Assembly (NCBI RefSeq): GCF_012912135.1
Contig: NZ_QMEB01000008.1
Span: 1 to 52,622, forward strand
From: Brasilonema bromeliae SPC951
Lineage (GTDB): Bacteria > Cyanobacteriota > Cyanobacteriia > Cyanobacteriales > Nostocaceae
Direction: 5' to 3'
DNA length: 52,622 nucleotides
A model generated the notes under the pieces. That model did no database searches. It saw only the letters and a list, made by a program, of their open reading frames with translations, and was not told where the DNA came from. Numbering within the stretch: the first letter of the stretch is position 1; each line of letters opens with the position of its first letter. Below, piece by piece: positions 24,803-33,419 of this stretch. Made by a program: the position numbers and the translations under genes.

Positions 24803-26056
24803 ATGATTAAAATCCTCCACCTCTCCGACATCCACATGGGAAGCGGCTTTTCCCACGGACGAATTAATCCTGAAACAGGAATTAACACACGTTTGAGTGA
24901 TTTTGTCAATAGCCTATCTCGATGTATTGACCGAGCGTTAGCAGAACCAGTGGATTTGGTTGTATTTGGCGGTGATGCTTTCCCCGATGCGACACCAGCG
25001 CCCTATGTACAAGAAGCCTTTGCTGGTCAGTTTCGCCGCCTTGTCGATGCAAACATCCCTACTGTACTGTTGGTGGGAAACCACGACCAACACACCCAAG
25101 GACAAGGAGGAGCAAGTCTATGTATTTACCGTGCTTTAGGAGTCCCAGGAGTTGTCGTAGGTGATACCTTAAAAACTCATCGCATCCAAACCCGCAATGG
25201 AAGTGTGCAGGTTATTACCCTTCCTTGGCTAACCCGTTCCACGCTGATGACTCGCCAGGAAACCGAAGGTGCATCTGTGGCGGAAGTCAACCAACTGCTG
25301 ACTGAACGTCTGCGGGTTGTTCTAGAAGGAGAAACTCGTCGCCTTGACCCCAATGTGCCAACTGTTCTTTTGGGTCACTTGATGATGGATAATGCAAATT
25401 TGGGAGCTGAGCGTTTTCTAGCAGTTGGTAAAGGCTTTACACTTCCCTTATCTTTGCTGACGCGACCTTGTTTTGATTACGTAGCGCTAGGACACGTCCA
25501 TCGCCATCAAAACCTGAATAAATCTAATAATCCTCCCGTGATTTATCCAGGGAGTATTGAGCGGGTAGATTTTAGCGAAGAAAAGGAGGACAAGGGCTAC
25601 GTTATGGTAGAACTGGAGAAAGGTCGTGTTCAATGGGAATTTTGTCCTTTGCCAGTTCGGGCTTTCCACACAATTGAGGTAGATCTCTCTAAAGCTGAAG
25701 ATCCGCAGGCGGCGATCATGAAAGCCTTAGCCAAGCGTGATATCCAAGATGCTGTTGTGCGGCTCATTTACAAACTTCGCTCAGAGCAGTTGGATTTAAT
25801 TGATAGCGCCTCGCTGCATACTGCTTTAAGTTCAGCGCATACTTATACCATTCAACCAGAATTGGCTAGTCAGTTAGCTCGACCCCGTGTTCCAGAATTA
25901 AGTGCGAGTAATAGCATCGACCCGATAGAAGCGCTAAGAACTTATTTGAATAACCGGGACGACCTCAAAGACATAGCAGCATCAATGCTGGAAGCGGCGC
26001 ACAATTTACTAGCAGATGATGTGGAAATATGTCTAGAATCAGCAACTCAGGAATAA
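24803..26056 (+). CDS. sbcD: SbcD/Mre11-type DNA repair exonuclease
   Basis: 417 residues. The calcineurin-like phosphoesterase motifs occur in order: LHLSDIHMGSG, VVFGGDAFPD, LLVGNHDQH, VLLGHLMMD and ALGHVHRHQ, which supply the two-metal site. The C-terminal capping region follows (YPGSIERVDFSEE). It should act with the SbcC/Rad50 ATPase on hairpins and double-strand ends, but no sbcC gene lies next to it. The gene stands alone, and a relic of a second copy lies 1.1 kb upstream. Confidence 0.88.
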   Translation: MIKILHLSDIHMGSGFSHGRINPETGINTRLSDFVNSLSRCIDRALAEPVDLVVFGGDAFPDATPAPYVQEAFAGQFRRLVDANIPTVLLVGNHDQHTQGQGGASLCIYRALGVPGVVVGDTLKTHRIQTRNGSVQVITLPWLTRSTLMTRQETEGASVAEVNQLLTERLRVVLEGETRRLDPNVPTVLLGHLMMDNANLGAERFLAVGKGFTLPLSLLTRPCFDYVALGHVHRHQNLNKSNNPPVIYPGSIERVDFSEEKEDKGYVMVELEKGRVQWEFCPLPVRAFHTIEVDLSKAEDPQAAIMKALAKRDIQDAVVRLIYKLRSEQLDLIDSASLHTALSSAHTYTIQPELASQLARPRVPELSASNSIDPIEALRTYLNNRDDLKDIAASMLEAAHNLLADDVEICLESATQE

Positions 26057-26229
26057 GAATGTCAAAATGATCTGTCGGTAGAAGGTAGAGATGCTCAGCT
26101 ACGTCTCCTGTAAAATTTAAGGTTAATTGCTAATTAATCTGGCAAAATTGCAATATTCTCAACTTTGTGGTGAATTTTTCTTACCACAGAGTGGTGACAC
26201 AAAAAAAATAGTTGCCAGGTGGACCCTAT

Positions 26230-28065
26230 ATGTCCTTCTACCCTCAGATAAAACAGTTTCTACTCGGTAAAACATTACCTACAAGCGCTCACGCTGAAGA
26301 ACGATTGAGTAATGCAGCGGCTTTAGCAGTGCTTTCATCGGATGCGCTTTCCTCGGTTGCTTACGCCACAGAAGAAATTCTGCTGGTTTTAGTGGTAGCG
26401 GGAAGTAGCGCTCTTGGTTTGTCTTTGTTTATTGCTATAGCAATTATCATCCTACTAGCAATAGTCGTGCTTTCTTATCGACAAACTATTCGAGCTTATC
26501 CCCAAGGCGGTGGTTCCTATATTGTTGCTAGGGAAAACTTGGGTCTATACCCAGGACTGGTGGCAGGAGGTTCTCTGATGATTGACTATATTCTAACAGT
26601 CACCGTCAGTATATCTGCGGGTACAGCCGCCCTTACCTCAGCATTTCCAGTCCTACAACCCTTCACAGTCAGCCTTTGCTTGATTTTTATTGTCTTGTTG
26701 ACGCTGGCAAATCTTCGAGGTGTGAAGGAATCAGGTAATATATTCATGATTCCTACTTATGCCTTTATTGCTAGCATTTTTGTACTCATTGTCCTTGGTT
26801 TGTTTAAACAAGCGACAGGACAAGTACCGACAGAATATCCCAACATACCTGTCAAAGAAGGACTGAGTTTATTCTTCATTTTGAGAGCTTTTTCTGCTGG
26901 TTGTACTGCACTCACAGGAGTGGAAGCAATATCTGATGGTGTTCTGGCTTTTAAGCAACCAGAGTGGAAAAATGCCCGCCTCACGTTGCTCTACTTGGGC
27001 ATTATTCTAGGTTTTATGTTTGTAGGAATTACCTACTTATCCAATGTATATCATATTGTTCCTGAAGAGGGGCAAACAGTGGTTTCTCAGTTAGGTAGGC
27101 TCATTGTTGGAACAGGACCATTTTATTTCTTTGTCCAAGTTGTCACGCTGTTAATTTTACTTTTAGCAGCAAATACCAGCTTTGCTGATTTTCCCAGACT
27201 TTGTTACTTTTTGGCACGGGACGGATTTTTGCCGAGACAATTGTCGCTGTTGGGCGATCGCCTAGTCTACTCCAATGGCATTATTCTCCTCAGCGTCTGT
27301 GCGGCTATCTTAGTGATTATCTTCAAAGGAAGTGTAAATGCTGTTATTCCCCTGTACGCGGTGGGGGTATTCACTTCATTTACCCTATCACAAGCTGGAA
27401 TGGTACGCCGCTGGTTCCATGAACGCACACCAGGTTGGCAAGCTAGTGCTTTAATGAATGGTTTGGGAGCTATTGCGACAGTTGTAGTTCTAGGGGTGAT
27501 CATATCAACGAAGTTCCTGGGTGGAGCGTGGTTAGTAGTGGTAGCAATTCCTGTGGTTGTCAGTATATTTCTAGCCATTCACCGCCACTATCAATACGTC
27601 GCCCAACGTCTCAGTATTGAAGGATTACCACCTCGCAGTTATACTCCTAGAGTCAAGCCGGAAGTTATCACTCATCCTGCTGTGGTTGTAGTAGGACAAC
27701 TCAATCGGGGAACTGTAGAGGCTTTGGACTACGCACGCACGATTGCTGATGAAATTGTTGCAATTCACGTAGATCTTAGTTCTACCGAGGGAGAAAAGCT
27801 GCAAGAACAATGGCGACAATTAGAGTCAGATATTCCTTTGGTGATTATCGAGTCACCCTACCGTTCTGTGATATCTCCTATTGTCGAATTTGTTGGTGAG
27901 TTTGAAGACCGTTATCACGACACTTACACAACTGTTATTATTCCTGCTTTTGTGACTCGTAATTGGTGGGAAGGTCTTTTGCACAACCAAACAACTTTGT
28001 TTTTAAAAACGGCTTTACGTGCTCAAAAGAGTCGAGTTATCACAACTGTTAGGTATTACTTGTAA
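26230..28065 (+). CDS. APC-superfamily permease, KimA-like potassium transporter
   Basis: 611 residues from ATG 26230, with AGGTGGA 6 bases upstream; the TTG start 18 bases earlier includes that site and is rejected. About twelve membrane helices show APC motifs (SSDALSSVAYATEEILLVL, YPQGGGSYIVARENLG, ALTGVEAISDGV). A cytoplasmic C-terminal domain of about 140 residues ends NQTTLFLKTALRAQKSRVIT and TVRYYL, much like Bacillus KimA (YdaO). KimA is a high-affinity K+ importer inhibited by c-di-AMP. Potassium as substrate here is inferred from that likeness. No ydaO riboswitch was seen upstream. Confidence 0.8.
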   Translation: MSFYPQIKQFLLGKTLPTSAHAEERLSNAAALAVLSSDALSSVAYATEEILLVLVVAGSSALGLSLFIAIAIIILLAIVVLSYRQTIRAYPQGGGSYIVARENLGLYPGLVAGGSLMIDYILTVTVSISAGTAALTSAFPVLQPFTVSLCLIFIVLLTLANLRGVKESGNIFMIPTYAFIASIFVLIVLGLFKQATGQVPTEYPNIPVKEGLSLFFILRAFSAGCTALTGVEAISDGVLAFKQPEWKNARLTLLYLGIILGFMFVGITYLSNVYHIVPEEGQTVVSQLGRLIVGTGPFYFFVQVVTLLILLLAANTSFADFPRLCYFLARDGFLPRQLSLLGDRLVYSNGIILLSVCAAILVIIFKGSVNAVIPLYAVGVFTSFTLSQAGMVRRWFHERTPGWQASALMNGLGAIATVVVLGVIISTKFLGGAWLVVVAIPVVVSIFLAIHRHYQYVAQRLSIEGLPPRSYTPRVKPEVITHPAVVVVGQLNRGTVEALDYARTIADEIVAIHVDLSSTEGEKLQEQWRQLESDIPLVIIESPYRSVISPIVEFVGEFEDRYHDTYTTVIIPAFVTRNWWEGLLHNQTTLFLKTALRAQKSRVITTVRYYL

Positions 28066-28094
28066 TAGTTCCGTTTTACGGTAAATTTACCCCG

Positions 28095-28128
28095 AAGCCC
28101 GGTTTTTCCAAAAGCCGGGTTTTGACAT
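28095..28128 (+). terminator. Rho-independent terminator after the KimA-like gene
   Basis: AGCCCGG, a loop of TTTTTCCAAAA type, then CCGGGTTTTG: a short GC stem followed by T. It lies 30 bases after the stop codon. Confidence 0.7.
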
Positions 28129-28341
28129 TTTTAGGTTTACGCAAGAGTTTCACTCCCCTGAGGTAAGCCCAGAGGGTATGCCTACCGCACGCTGCATCGG
28201 CGCAACCCTCGCCATCTTCCTTAAACTTATCCTTAAATTTAAAGTTTTAATGAGACTTTATTTCATTAATTTTGATTTTAGTGTAAGCTCTTTTCTACAG
28301 TTGTTAAATAAAATTCTCAACAAACTTCAGACAGGCGTAAA

Positions 28342-28548
28342 ATGACAACTTCTACACATCCGTTGTTGGTGCAGCAAGACTTGACCAACTCACCTTGGTG
28401 GGCTGGTAACTTTCGTCTCACCAATCTATCAGGTAAATTACTGGGCGCTCATGTTGCCCATGCTGGATTGATTTTGTTATGGGCTAAGGAAATGACGCTG
28501 TTTGAGGTGTCTCACTTCAATCCTCATCAGCCAATGTATGAGCAATAG
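28342..28548 (+). pseudogene. Truncated IsiA/Pcb (CP43'-type) chlorophyll-binding protein, N-terminal 68 residues
   Basis: The frame reads [40 protein letters not shown] and [10 protein letters not shown], then TAG. This is the N-terminus and first membrane helix of the IsiA/Pcb antenna family (WWAGN...[13 protein letters not shown]). Full-length members have about 330 residues and six helices and continue GLILLPHLA after this point. The other five helices are gone. The gene is followed 92 bases later by an isiC-type hydrolase, as in iron-stress isi operons. It could be a deletion product or, less likely, a stable one-helix protein. Confidence 0.75.
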
Positions 28549-28640
28549 CGAACAGTTAATTGCTAACTTCTTTTATTACTGTTAGCTATTCACAAGCTTC
28601 ACGGGAAATTGAGAACTCTAATTACTTACAGGATAAATGA

Positions 28641-29372
28641 ATGTCTAAACAACCAGATGCCATTTGGTTGAACACAAGCCCTAGTTTGTTATGCTTTGCT
28701 CAACCATTGTTGCGTGAATTGTCACGTTCTGTAACTATTGCCCAGTGGGAATATACTCAAACTCAGGATGAGGCGAGTTCTTTGGATGTTGCAACACTGC
28801 TGGTAGATGATTATCTTCAATCAATCAAGCAACCAGTGCATTTGATTGGTCATAGCACGGGAGGATTACTAGCACTGCTATATACACGTCGATATCCAGA
28901 AAAAGTTAAATCTTTAACCCTGTTAGCTGTGGGTGCTGATGCAGCCCTTGACTGGCAAGCTCATTACTATAACCATCGCGTATCCTTGACTCGGGAAAAA
29001 ATTCTCAATGCAATGGTGTATAACCTATTTGGCTATCAGAATGAACACGCTGTCAAGCGTCTGGAGAATCTTTTGGAACGAGATTTAGATTGCTCGCTTT
29101 CACCTCACTCCCTGTTTAAACGACTAAGCATGGTTCCCAGTCCAGTCCCTGCGCCTTTAATGGTTTGTGGTAGCACTAACGATATCATTGTAGAACCTGA
29201 CGCTCTGGAAGGATGGCGACCGTTTTTGATGGAGGGCGATCGCTATTGGGAATGTCAAAAAGGACGGCATTTCTTTCACTTCTTCCAGCCGACTCTCGTA
29301 GCAGAACAGATTCTCGACTTCTGGCAATCTCTATACCAAATCTCTAAAAAACCACTACAGATCAGAAAATAA
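28641..29372 (+). CDS. isiC: Alpha/beta hydrolase, IsiC-like
   Basis: 243 residues. The nucleophile elbow is LIGHSTGG (Ser72), the acid is in STNDIIVEPD and the His in KGRHFFHFFQP, giving a full catalytic triad. In Synechocystis a hydrolase gene (isiC) follows isiA-isiB in the iron-stress operon. Here it follows the isiA/Pcb remnant directly, and isiB (flavodoxin) is missing. Substrate is unknown; a chlorophyll or lipid ester role has only been guessed at. The symbol rests on context and general likeness. Confidence 0.7.
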   Translation: MSKQPDAIWLNTSPSLLCFAQPLLRELSRSVTIAQWEYTQTQDEASSLDVATLLVDDYLQSIKQPVHLIGHSTGGLLALLYTRRYPEKVKSLTLLAVGADAALDWQAHYYNHRVSLTREKILNAMVYNLFGYQNEHAVKRLENLLERDLDCSLSPHSLFKRLSMVPSPVPAPLMVCGSTNDIIVEPDALEGWRPFLMEGDRYWECQKGRHFFHFFQPTLVAEQILDFWQSLYQISKKPLQIRK

Positions 29373-29457
29373 CTCTAGAGGTGTCCATAAAGACGCTCAC
29401 GTTGCACCAAAGTTATCCTGTAGCCAAGCGATCCGCAGTTTGCGCGATTGGGCAAAA

Positions 29458-29495
29458 CCCTAAGTTCAGCCGCAAGGCAACTTAGGGTAGTTTAT
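29458..29495. terminator. Hairpin, likely terminator after isiC-like gene
   Basis: CCCTAAGTT (29458-29466) pairs with AACTTAGGG (29479-29487), followed by TAGTTTATT. It lies 85 bases after the stop codon. Confidence 0.65.
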
Positions 29496-29660
29496 TAAGA
29501 ATTGTCTCTGTCTATGATATTGGTAAGTTACACTCTTTTCAGATGTTGGCATAGAGCTTGATCAATATTTCATATCTATTACAATGAGCAGTTTCTGTAA
29601 AGCTTGTCATTTAAGGTAGGAAAGATTGATAGTTCAGAGAATTTCAGGTGGACATCGTGT

Positions 29661-30470
29661 ATGAGAGTCAAATACCAAGATCAACGAAAACAAACAGCTC
29701 TAATTACAGGCGCAGCGAGTGGTATTGGTTACGAATTAGCACACCTTTTTGCCCGTGATACTTACAATCTTGTCTTAGTAGATAAAAATGGACAAAAACT
29801 CTCCGAAATGGCGGAGACATTTCCACAAAAGTTCGGCATTTATGTGACAAAAATTGTTAAGGATTTATCTATTTCAACCGCTCCTGAAGAAATTTTTACA
29901 GACGTGCAACAAGCATCTATAAAGGTTGATGTGCTGGTGAATAATGCTGGATTTGGTAACTATGGCTTATTTCACGAAACCAACCTCACTGCAGAACTGG
30001 ATATGCTACAGGTCAATTTGGTATCTCTGACCCATTTAACGAAACTATTCCTAAAGGATATGGTCAATCAAGGCAACGGAACAATCTTAAATGTTGCCTC
30101 AACAGCTGCATTTCAACCAGGACCTTTAATGGCAGTTTATTCCGCTACTAAAAGTTATATTTTATTCTTTTCAGAAGCGCTAGCTAATGAGTTAAAGGAT
30201 ACAGGTGTCACTGTGACTGTTCTTTGTCCAGGACCGACAGAATCTGCTTTTCATAAAATAACCGGGATGGCTGACTCTGAACTGCTCAAAAACAAGAAGA
30301 TGATGAGTGCAGAAACTGTAGCCAAAATTGGCTATAGTGGTTTATTGGCGAAGGCAACTGTTGTGATTCCGGGTGTGAAAAATAAGATACTGGCTGAATT
30401 AGTAAGATTTGCTCCCAGAAAGCTAGTGACAAAAGTAGTAAGAAGTATGCATGAGGGAAAAATTAAGTAA
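29661..30470 (+). CDS. Short-chain dehydrogenase/reductase (SDR)
   Basis: 269 residues from ATG 29661, which has AGGTGG upstream; the TTG start 19 codons earlier is unlikely. The classical SDR marks are all there: cofactor loop TGAASGIG, NNAG (VLVNNAGFGNYG), catalytic Ser in LNVASTAAF and YSATK (Tyr-X3-Lys). The end (CPGPTESAFHKITG) resembles the DltE/YqjQ-like group. NAD(P)-dependent oxidoreductase of unknown substrate. No operon partner. Confidence 0.88.
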   Translation: MRVKYQDQRKQTALITGAASGIGYELAHLFARDTYNLVLVDKNGQKLSEMAETFPQKFGIYVTKIVKDLSISTAPEEIFTDVQQASIKVDVLVNNAGFGNYGLFHETNLTAELDMLQVNLVSLTHLTKLFLKDMVNQGNGTILNVASTAAFQPGPLMAVYSATKSYILFFSEALANELKDTGVTVTVLCPGPTESAFHKITGMADSELLKNKKMMSAETVAKIGYSGLLAKATVVIPGVKNKILAELVRFAPRKLVTKVVRSMHEGKIK

Positions 30471-30514
30471 TCTAATTTAAATCTTATTTTTCTTCAAAAA
30501 GATATTTGTGGTAC

Positions 30515-30639
30515 TATAGCAGTCCTAAATTTGTGAACAACAAGATTCCCGATTTCTAAAACAAGTCGGGAATCTGAGCATGCGCGACTTATGCGCTACG
30601 CGCAGGCTATGCCAACACAAATCAAATAGGATTGCTATT
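30515..30639. repeat. 125-bp MITE-like inverted-repeat element
   Basis: The ends TATAGCAGTCCTAAATTTGTG and CACAAATCAAATAGGATTGCTAT are imperfect inverse complements. An internal hairpin GATTCCCGATTT/AAGTCGGGAATC and a GC mini-repeat (GCGCTACGCGCAGGC) lie inside. One more end copy is at 13394-13421. Confidence 0.75.
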
Positions 30640-30725
30640 TAAAACGTGGGGATAGGATGTCACTGTAGTTACTTGCTAACTGGTACTTTATTTTCACGCA
30701 AGTCCCTGACTCGACAAATGTGCTG

Positions 30726-31880
30726 TTAACCAAGCCTTACTCGATAGTCTTCATAAGAAAACTGCCGCAAGATCTCGAATGTGCCGTTTTTCTTAAGTAT
30801 ACCGATTGATGGATGAATCACTCCGTTGAACATTGTCGTTTTTACCATCGTATAGTGCATCATATCCTCAAAAATGATGCGATCGCTAACTGACAAGTCG
30901 TAACAGAAGGCATAATCACCAAGAAAATCTCCTGCTAAACAACTTGAGCCACCCATGCGGTACGCTTTCTCTCCCTTCTGTGGTTCATGGGCTCCCCGAA
31001 TAACAGGCTTATAAGGCATTTCTAAACAATCAGGCATATGAGCGGTAAACGATATATCCAAAATGACATTCGTGATATCAGTGGTGGGAATTATATCTCG
31101 CACAGTACTTAGCAAAAACCCCGTTTCCCAAGCAACTGCAGAACCTGGTTCCAGAATCAGTTCAATATGAGGGTAACGATTGTGAAACGCCTTGAGAACT
31201 TTAATCGCATGTGCAATATCATACCCTTGACGAGTCATCAAGTGACCACCTCCAAGATTAAGCCATTTTAGCTGCGGTAGAAAATGCCCGAAAAATTGTT
31301 CTATGTGTATGAGGGTTTTTTCCAACTCATGGGAATCGCTCTCACATAAGTTGTGAGATAAAAAACCGTCTATTCCCTGCGGTAACAAAGTACCAAGATG
31401 TTCTGGAGAAACACCAAGACGTGTAAATGGTTGACAAGGATTATAAAGCGCAGTCTTAACAGGTGAGTACTGGGGGTTAATCCGAAGCCCTATTGATGGT
31501 GGAGAAGGCGATCGTTCAATGAGTGGTCTAAATCGTTCCCATTGACTCAGAGAGTTAAATGTTATGTGAGAAGCATATGTCATAATTGCAGACATATCCT
31601 CATCACGATAGGCAGGAGAATATACATGAAGCTCCCCTCCAAATTCTTCCGCAGCTAGTTGCGCTTCCCAAAGCGAGCTTGCAGATGCCCCGTGAAGTGT
31701 CTTTCGTATCAGCGGAAAGCAATGAAATAGGGAGAAAGCTTTGAGAGCGAGAAGGACTCGTACAGGTGTTTCTTGTTGCACTCGTTCAAAAACTGCGAGG
31801 TTTTGCTCAAGACGTGCTTCTTCCAGTACGAAACAAGGTGATGGGATCGTTGCCAAAACTGAGTTTCTAGTGTCCGTCAT
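30726..31880 (-). CDS. nspC: Carboxynorspermidine/carboxyspermidine decarboxylase
   Basis: 384 residues. A PLP-dependent fold-III decarboxylase: Lys47 in LLALKAFSLF binds PLP, WLNLGGGHLMT and LILEPGSAVAWETG are the phosphate-binding loops, and GGSSCLAGDFLGDY supplies the substrate Cys/Asp. It removes the carboxyl group from carboxynorspermidine or carboxyspermidine to make the triamine. The ATG follows the stop of the synthase gene by 2 bases, so the two form one operon that completes an aspartate-semialdehyde-based polyamine route. Confidence 0.9.
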   Translation of the reverse strand: MTDTRNSVLATIPSPCFVLEEARLEQNLAVFERVQQETPVRVLLALKAFSLFHCFPLIRKTLHGASASSLWEAQLAAEEFGGELHVYSPAYRDEDMSAIMTYASHITFNSLSQWERFRPLIERSPSPPSIGLRINPQYSPVKTALYNPCQPFTRLGVSPEHLGTLLPQGIDGFLSHNLCESDSHELEKTLIHIEQFFGHFLPQLKWLNLGGGHLMTRQGYDIAHAIKVLKAFHNRYPHIELILEPGSAVAWETGFLLSTVRDIIPTTDITNVILDISFTAHMPDCLEMPYKPVIRGAHEPQKGEKAYRMGGSSCLAGDFLGDYAFCYDLSVSDRIIFEDMMHYTMVKTTMFNGVIHPSIGILKKNGTFEILRQFSYEDYRVRLG

Positions 31881-31882
31881 CC

Positions 31883-33082
31883 TTAGTTATCCTCGAATGG
31901 AGATGGCTGATCAATCACTTCATGCCAGGGAAGACCAAGAGGTCCTAACAGTTCCATAAAAGGGTTAGGATCATACTGCTCGACATTAAACACTCCCGGC
32001 TGTTTCCAGAGTCCATTAACCACCATTAATGAACCGATCACCGCTGGAACACCTGTGGTGTAAGAGATTGCCTGTGCATTAACCTCTTGATATGCCTGAG
32101 TGTGCTCACAGTTATTGTATATATAGTAGCTGCGCTCTTTTCCATTTTTAACCCCACGAATATGACAACCAATGGATGTTTGTCCTGTATAATTCTCTGC
32201 TAAGGATGAAGGCTCCGGAAGGAGAGCTTTGAGAAACTTCAACGGCACAATTTTAGTTCCCTCATAATCAATTGGATCAATACGTGTCAACCCAAGATTT
32301 TGAAGTACTTGAAGATGGTTTATGTAGCTTTGTGAAAACGTCATCCAAAAACGTGCTCTCTTAATAGTTGGAATATGCTTGACTAGAGATTCAAGCTCTT
32401 CGTGATAAAGAAGATATGACTCTTTTATACCAATTTCTGGATAAGAGATTGGACGATGAATCGAAAGAGAAGGGACTTCTATCCATGTGCCATTCTCATA
32501 ATACTTGCCAGGTTGCGTTATTTCACGGATGTTGATCTCTGGGTTAAAGTTTGTAGCAAATACCTGTCCATGATTTCCAGCGTTGCAATCAACAATATCC
32601 AGATAGTGAATTTCATCAAAATAATGTTTGAGCGCATAGGCTGTAAAAATTCCCGTCACTCCAGGATCAAACCCACATCCGAGAATAGCGGTTATTCCCG
32701 CGTTTTTGTAACGCTCGTGATATTTCCACTGCCAACTGTATTCAAATTTTGCCTCGTCAGGAGGTTCGTAGTTTGCGGTATCGAGATAGTGAACTCCTAC
32801 TTCAAGACACGCATCCATTAGTGCTAAATCCTGATAAGGAAGTGCCACATTAATGAGAATATCAGGACGAAACTCTTTAAGAAGCTTGACTGTATCATTA
32901 ACATTATCTGCATCAAGTTCAGCTATCTTGACTTTTGGTGACGAGACACTTTCAGCAATACGATGGCACTTGTCAATTGTCCGACTTGCTAGAAGAATGT
33001 GTGAAAACTCTTCTCGTGCAGCACATTTGTGTACAACAACATTCCCTACCCCACCTGCTCCAACTATCATCACTCGTGCCAT
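31883..33082 (-). CDS. Carboxynorspermidine/carboxyspermidine dehydrogenase (saccharopine-dehydrogenase family)
   Basis: 399 residues. The Rossmann start MIVGAGGVGNVVVHKCA binds NADPH. ILGCGFDPGVTGIFTAYAL and the C-terminal VNAQAISYTTGVPAVIGSLM are typical of this family. It couples aspartate semialdehyde with putrescine or diaminopropane to give the carboxy-triamine that the next gene's product decarboxylates. AAGGAG precedes the ATG. The exact diamine cannot be read from the sequence. Confidence 0.88.
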   Translation of the reverse strand: MARVMIVGAGGVGNVVVHKCAAREEFSHILLASRTIDKCHRIAESVSSPKVKIAELDADNVNDTVKLLKEFRPDILINVALPYQDLALMDACLEVGVHYLDTANYEPPDEAKFEYSWQWKYHERYKNAGITAILGCGFDPGVTGIFTAYALKHYFDEIHYLDIVDCNAGNHGQVFATNFNPEINIREITQPGKYYENGTWIEVPSLSIHRPISYPEIGIKESYLLYHEELESLVKHIPTIKRARFWMTFSQSYINHLQVLQNLGLTRIDPIDYEGTKIVPLKFLKALLPEPSSLAENYTGQTSIGCHIRGVKNGKERSYYIYNNCEHTQAYQEVNAQAISYTTGVPAVIGSLMVVNGLWKQPGVFNVEQYDPNPFMELLGPLGLPWHEVIDQPSPFEDN

Positions 33083-33419
33083 ACTGCTGCTCCTTGTCTA
33101 ACTGTGTCTATTGCTTTATATCTTATTAACACTTCTGACTTCTAAATTTTTCAAATCTAATCGGATCACCTATTTTATTTTCCGGTCTGATGATATAGGA
33201 TTCCTTTTTGATTTTTGTTCAGCTAGGTACAGTTTATATTCCCTGTTCCCTGTTAAGCGTTCCCTGTTAAGCGTTCCCTGTTAAGCGTTCCCTACCTTAA
33301 CTAGTACATTCATAAACAAAACCGGATTCCTATATCTCCTCATTAATTTCGGGTAGGTAATGATTTTAGCTGCTCTCTGGAGTAATAATCAAGTTGTAAA
33401 AAATCAAGATTTGAGCTTT
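33083..33419. repeat. Spacer with tandem repeats GTTAAGCGTTCCCT (33241-33295)
   Basis: Three to four units of a 14-bp repeat, a doubled heptamer type, lie upstream of the polyamine operon. Otherwise no gene is seen. Confidence 0.75.

Noticed and set aside
26057-26229. ydaO (c-di-AMP) riboswitch upstream of the KimA-like gene
   Set aside because: The conserved GC-rich cores are not found in this AT-rich 170-bp stretch.
28230-28280. Possible Fur box upstream of the isiA remnant (AATGA...TCATT palindrome)
   Set aside because: The match to the 19-bp Fur consensus is poor, and AT-rich spacers give such matches by chance.
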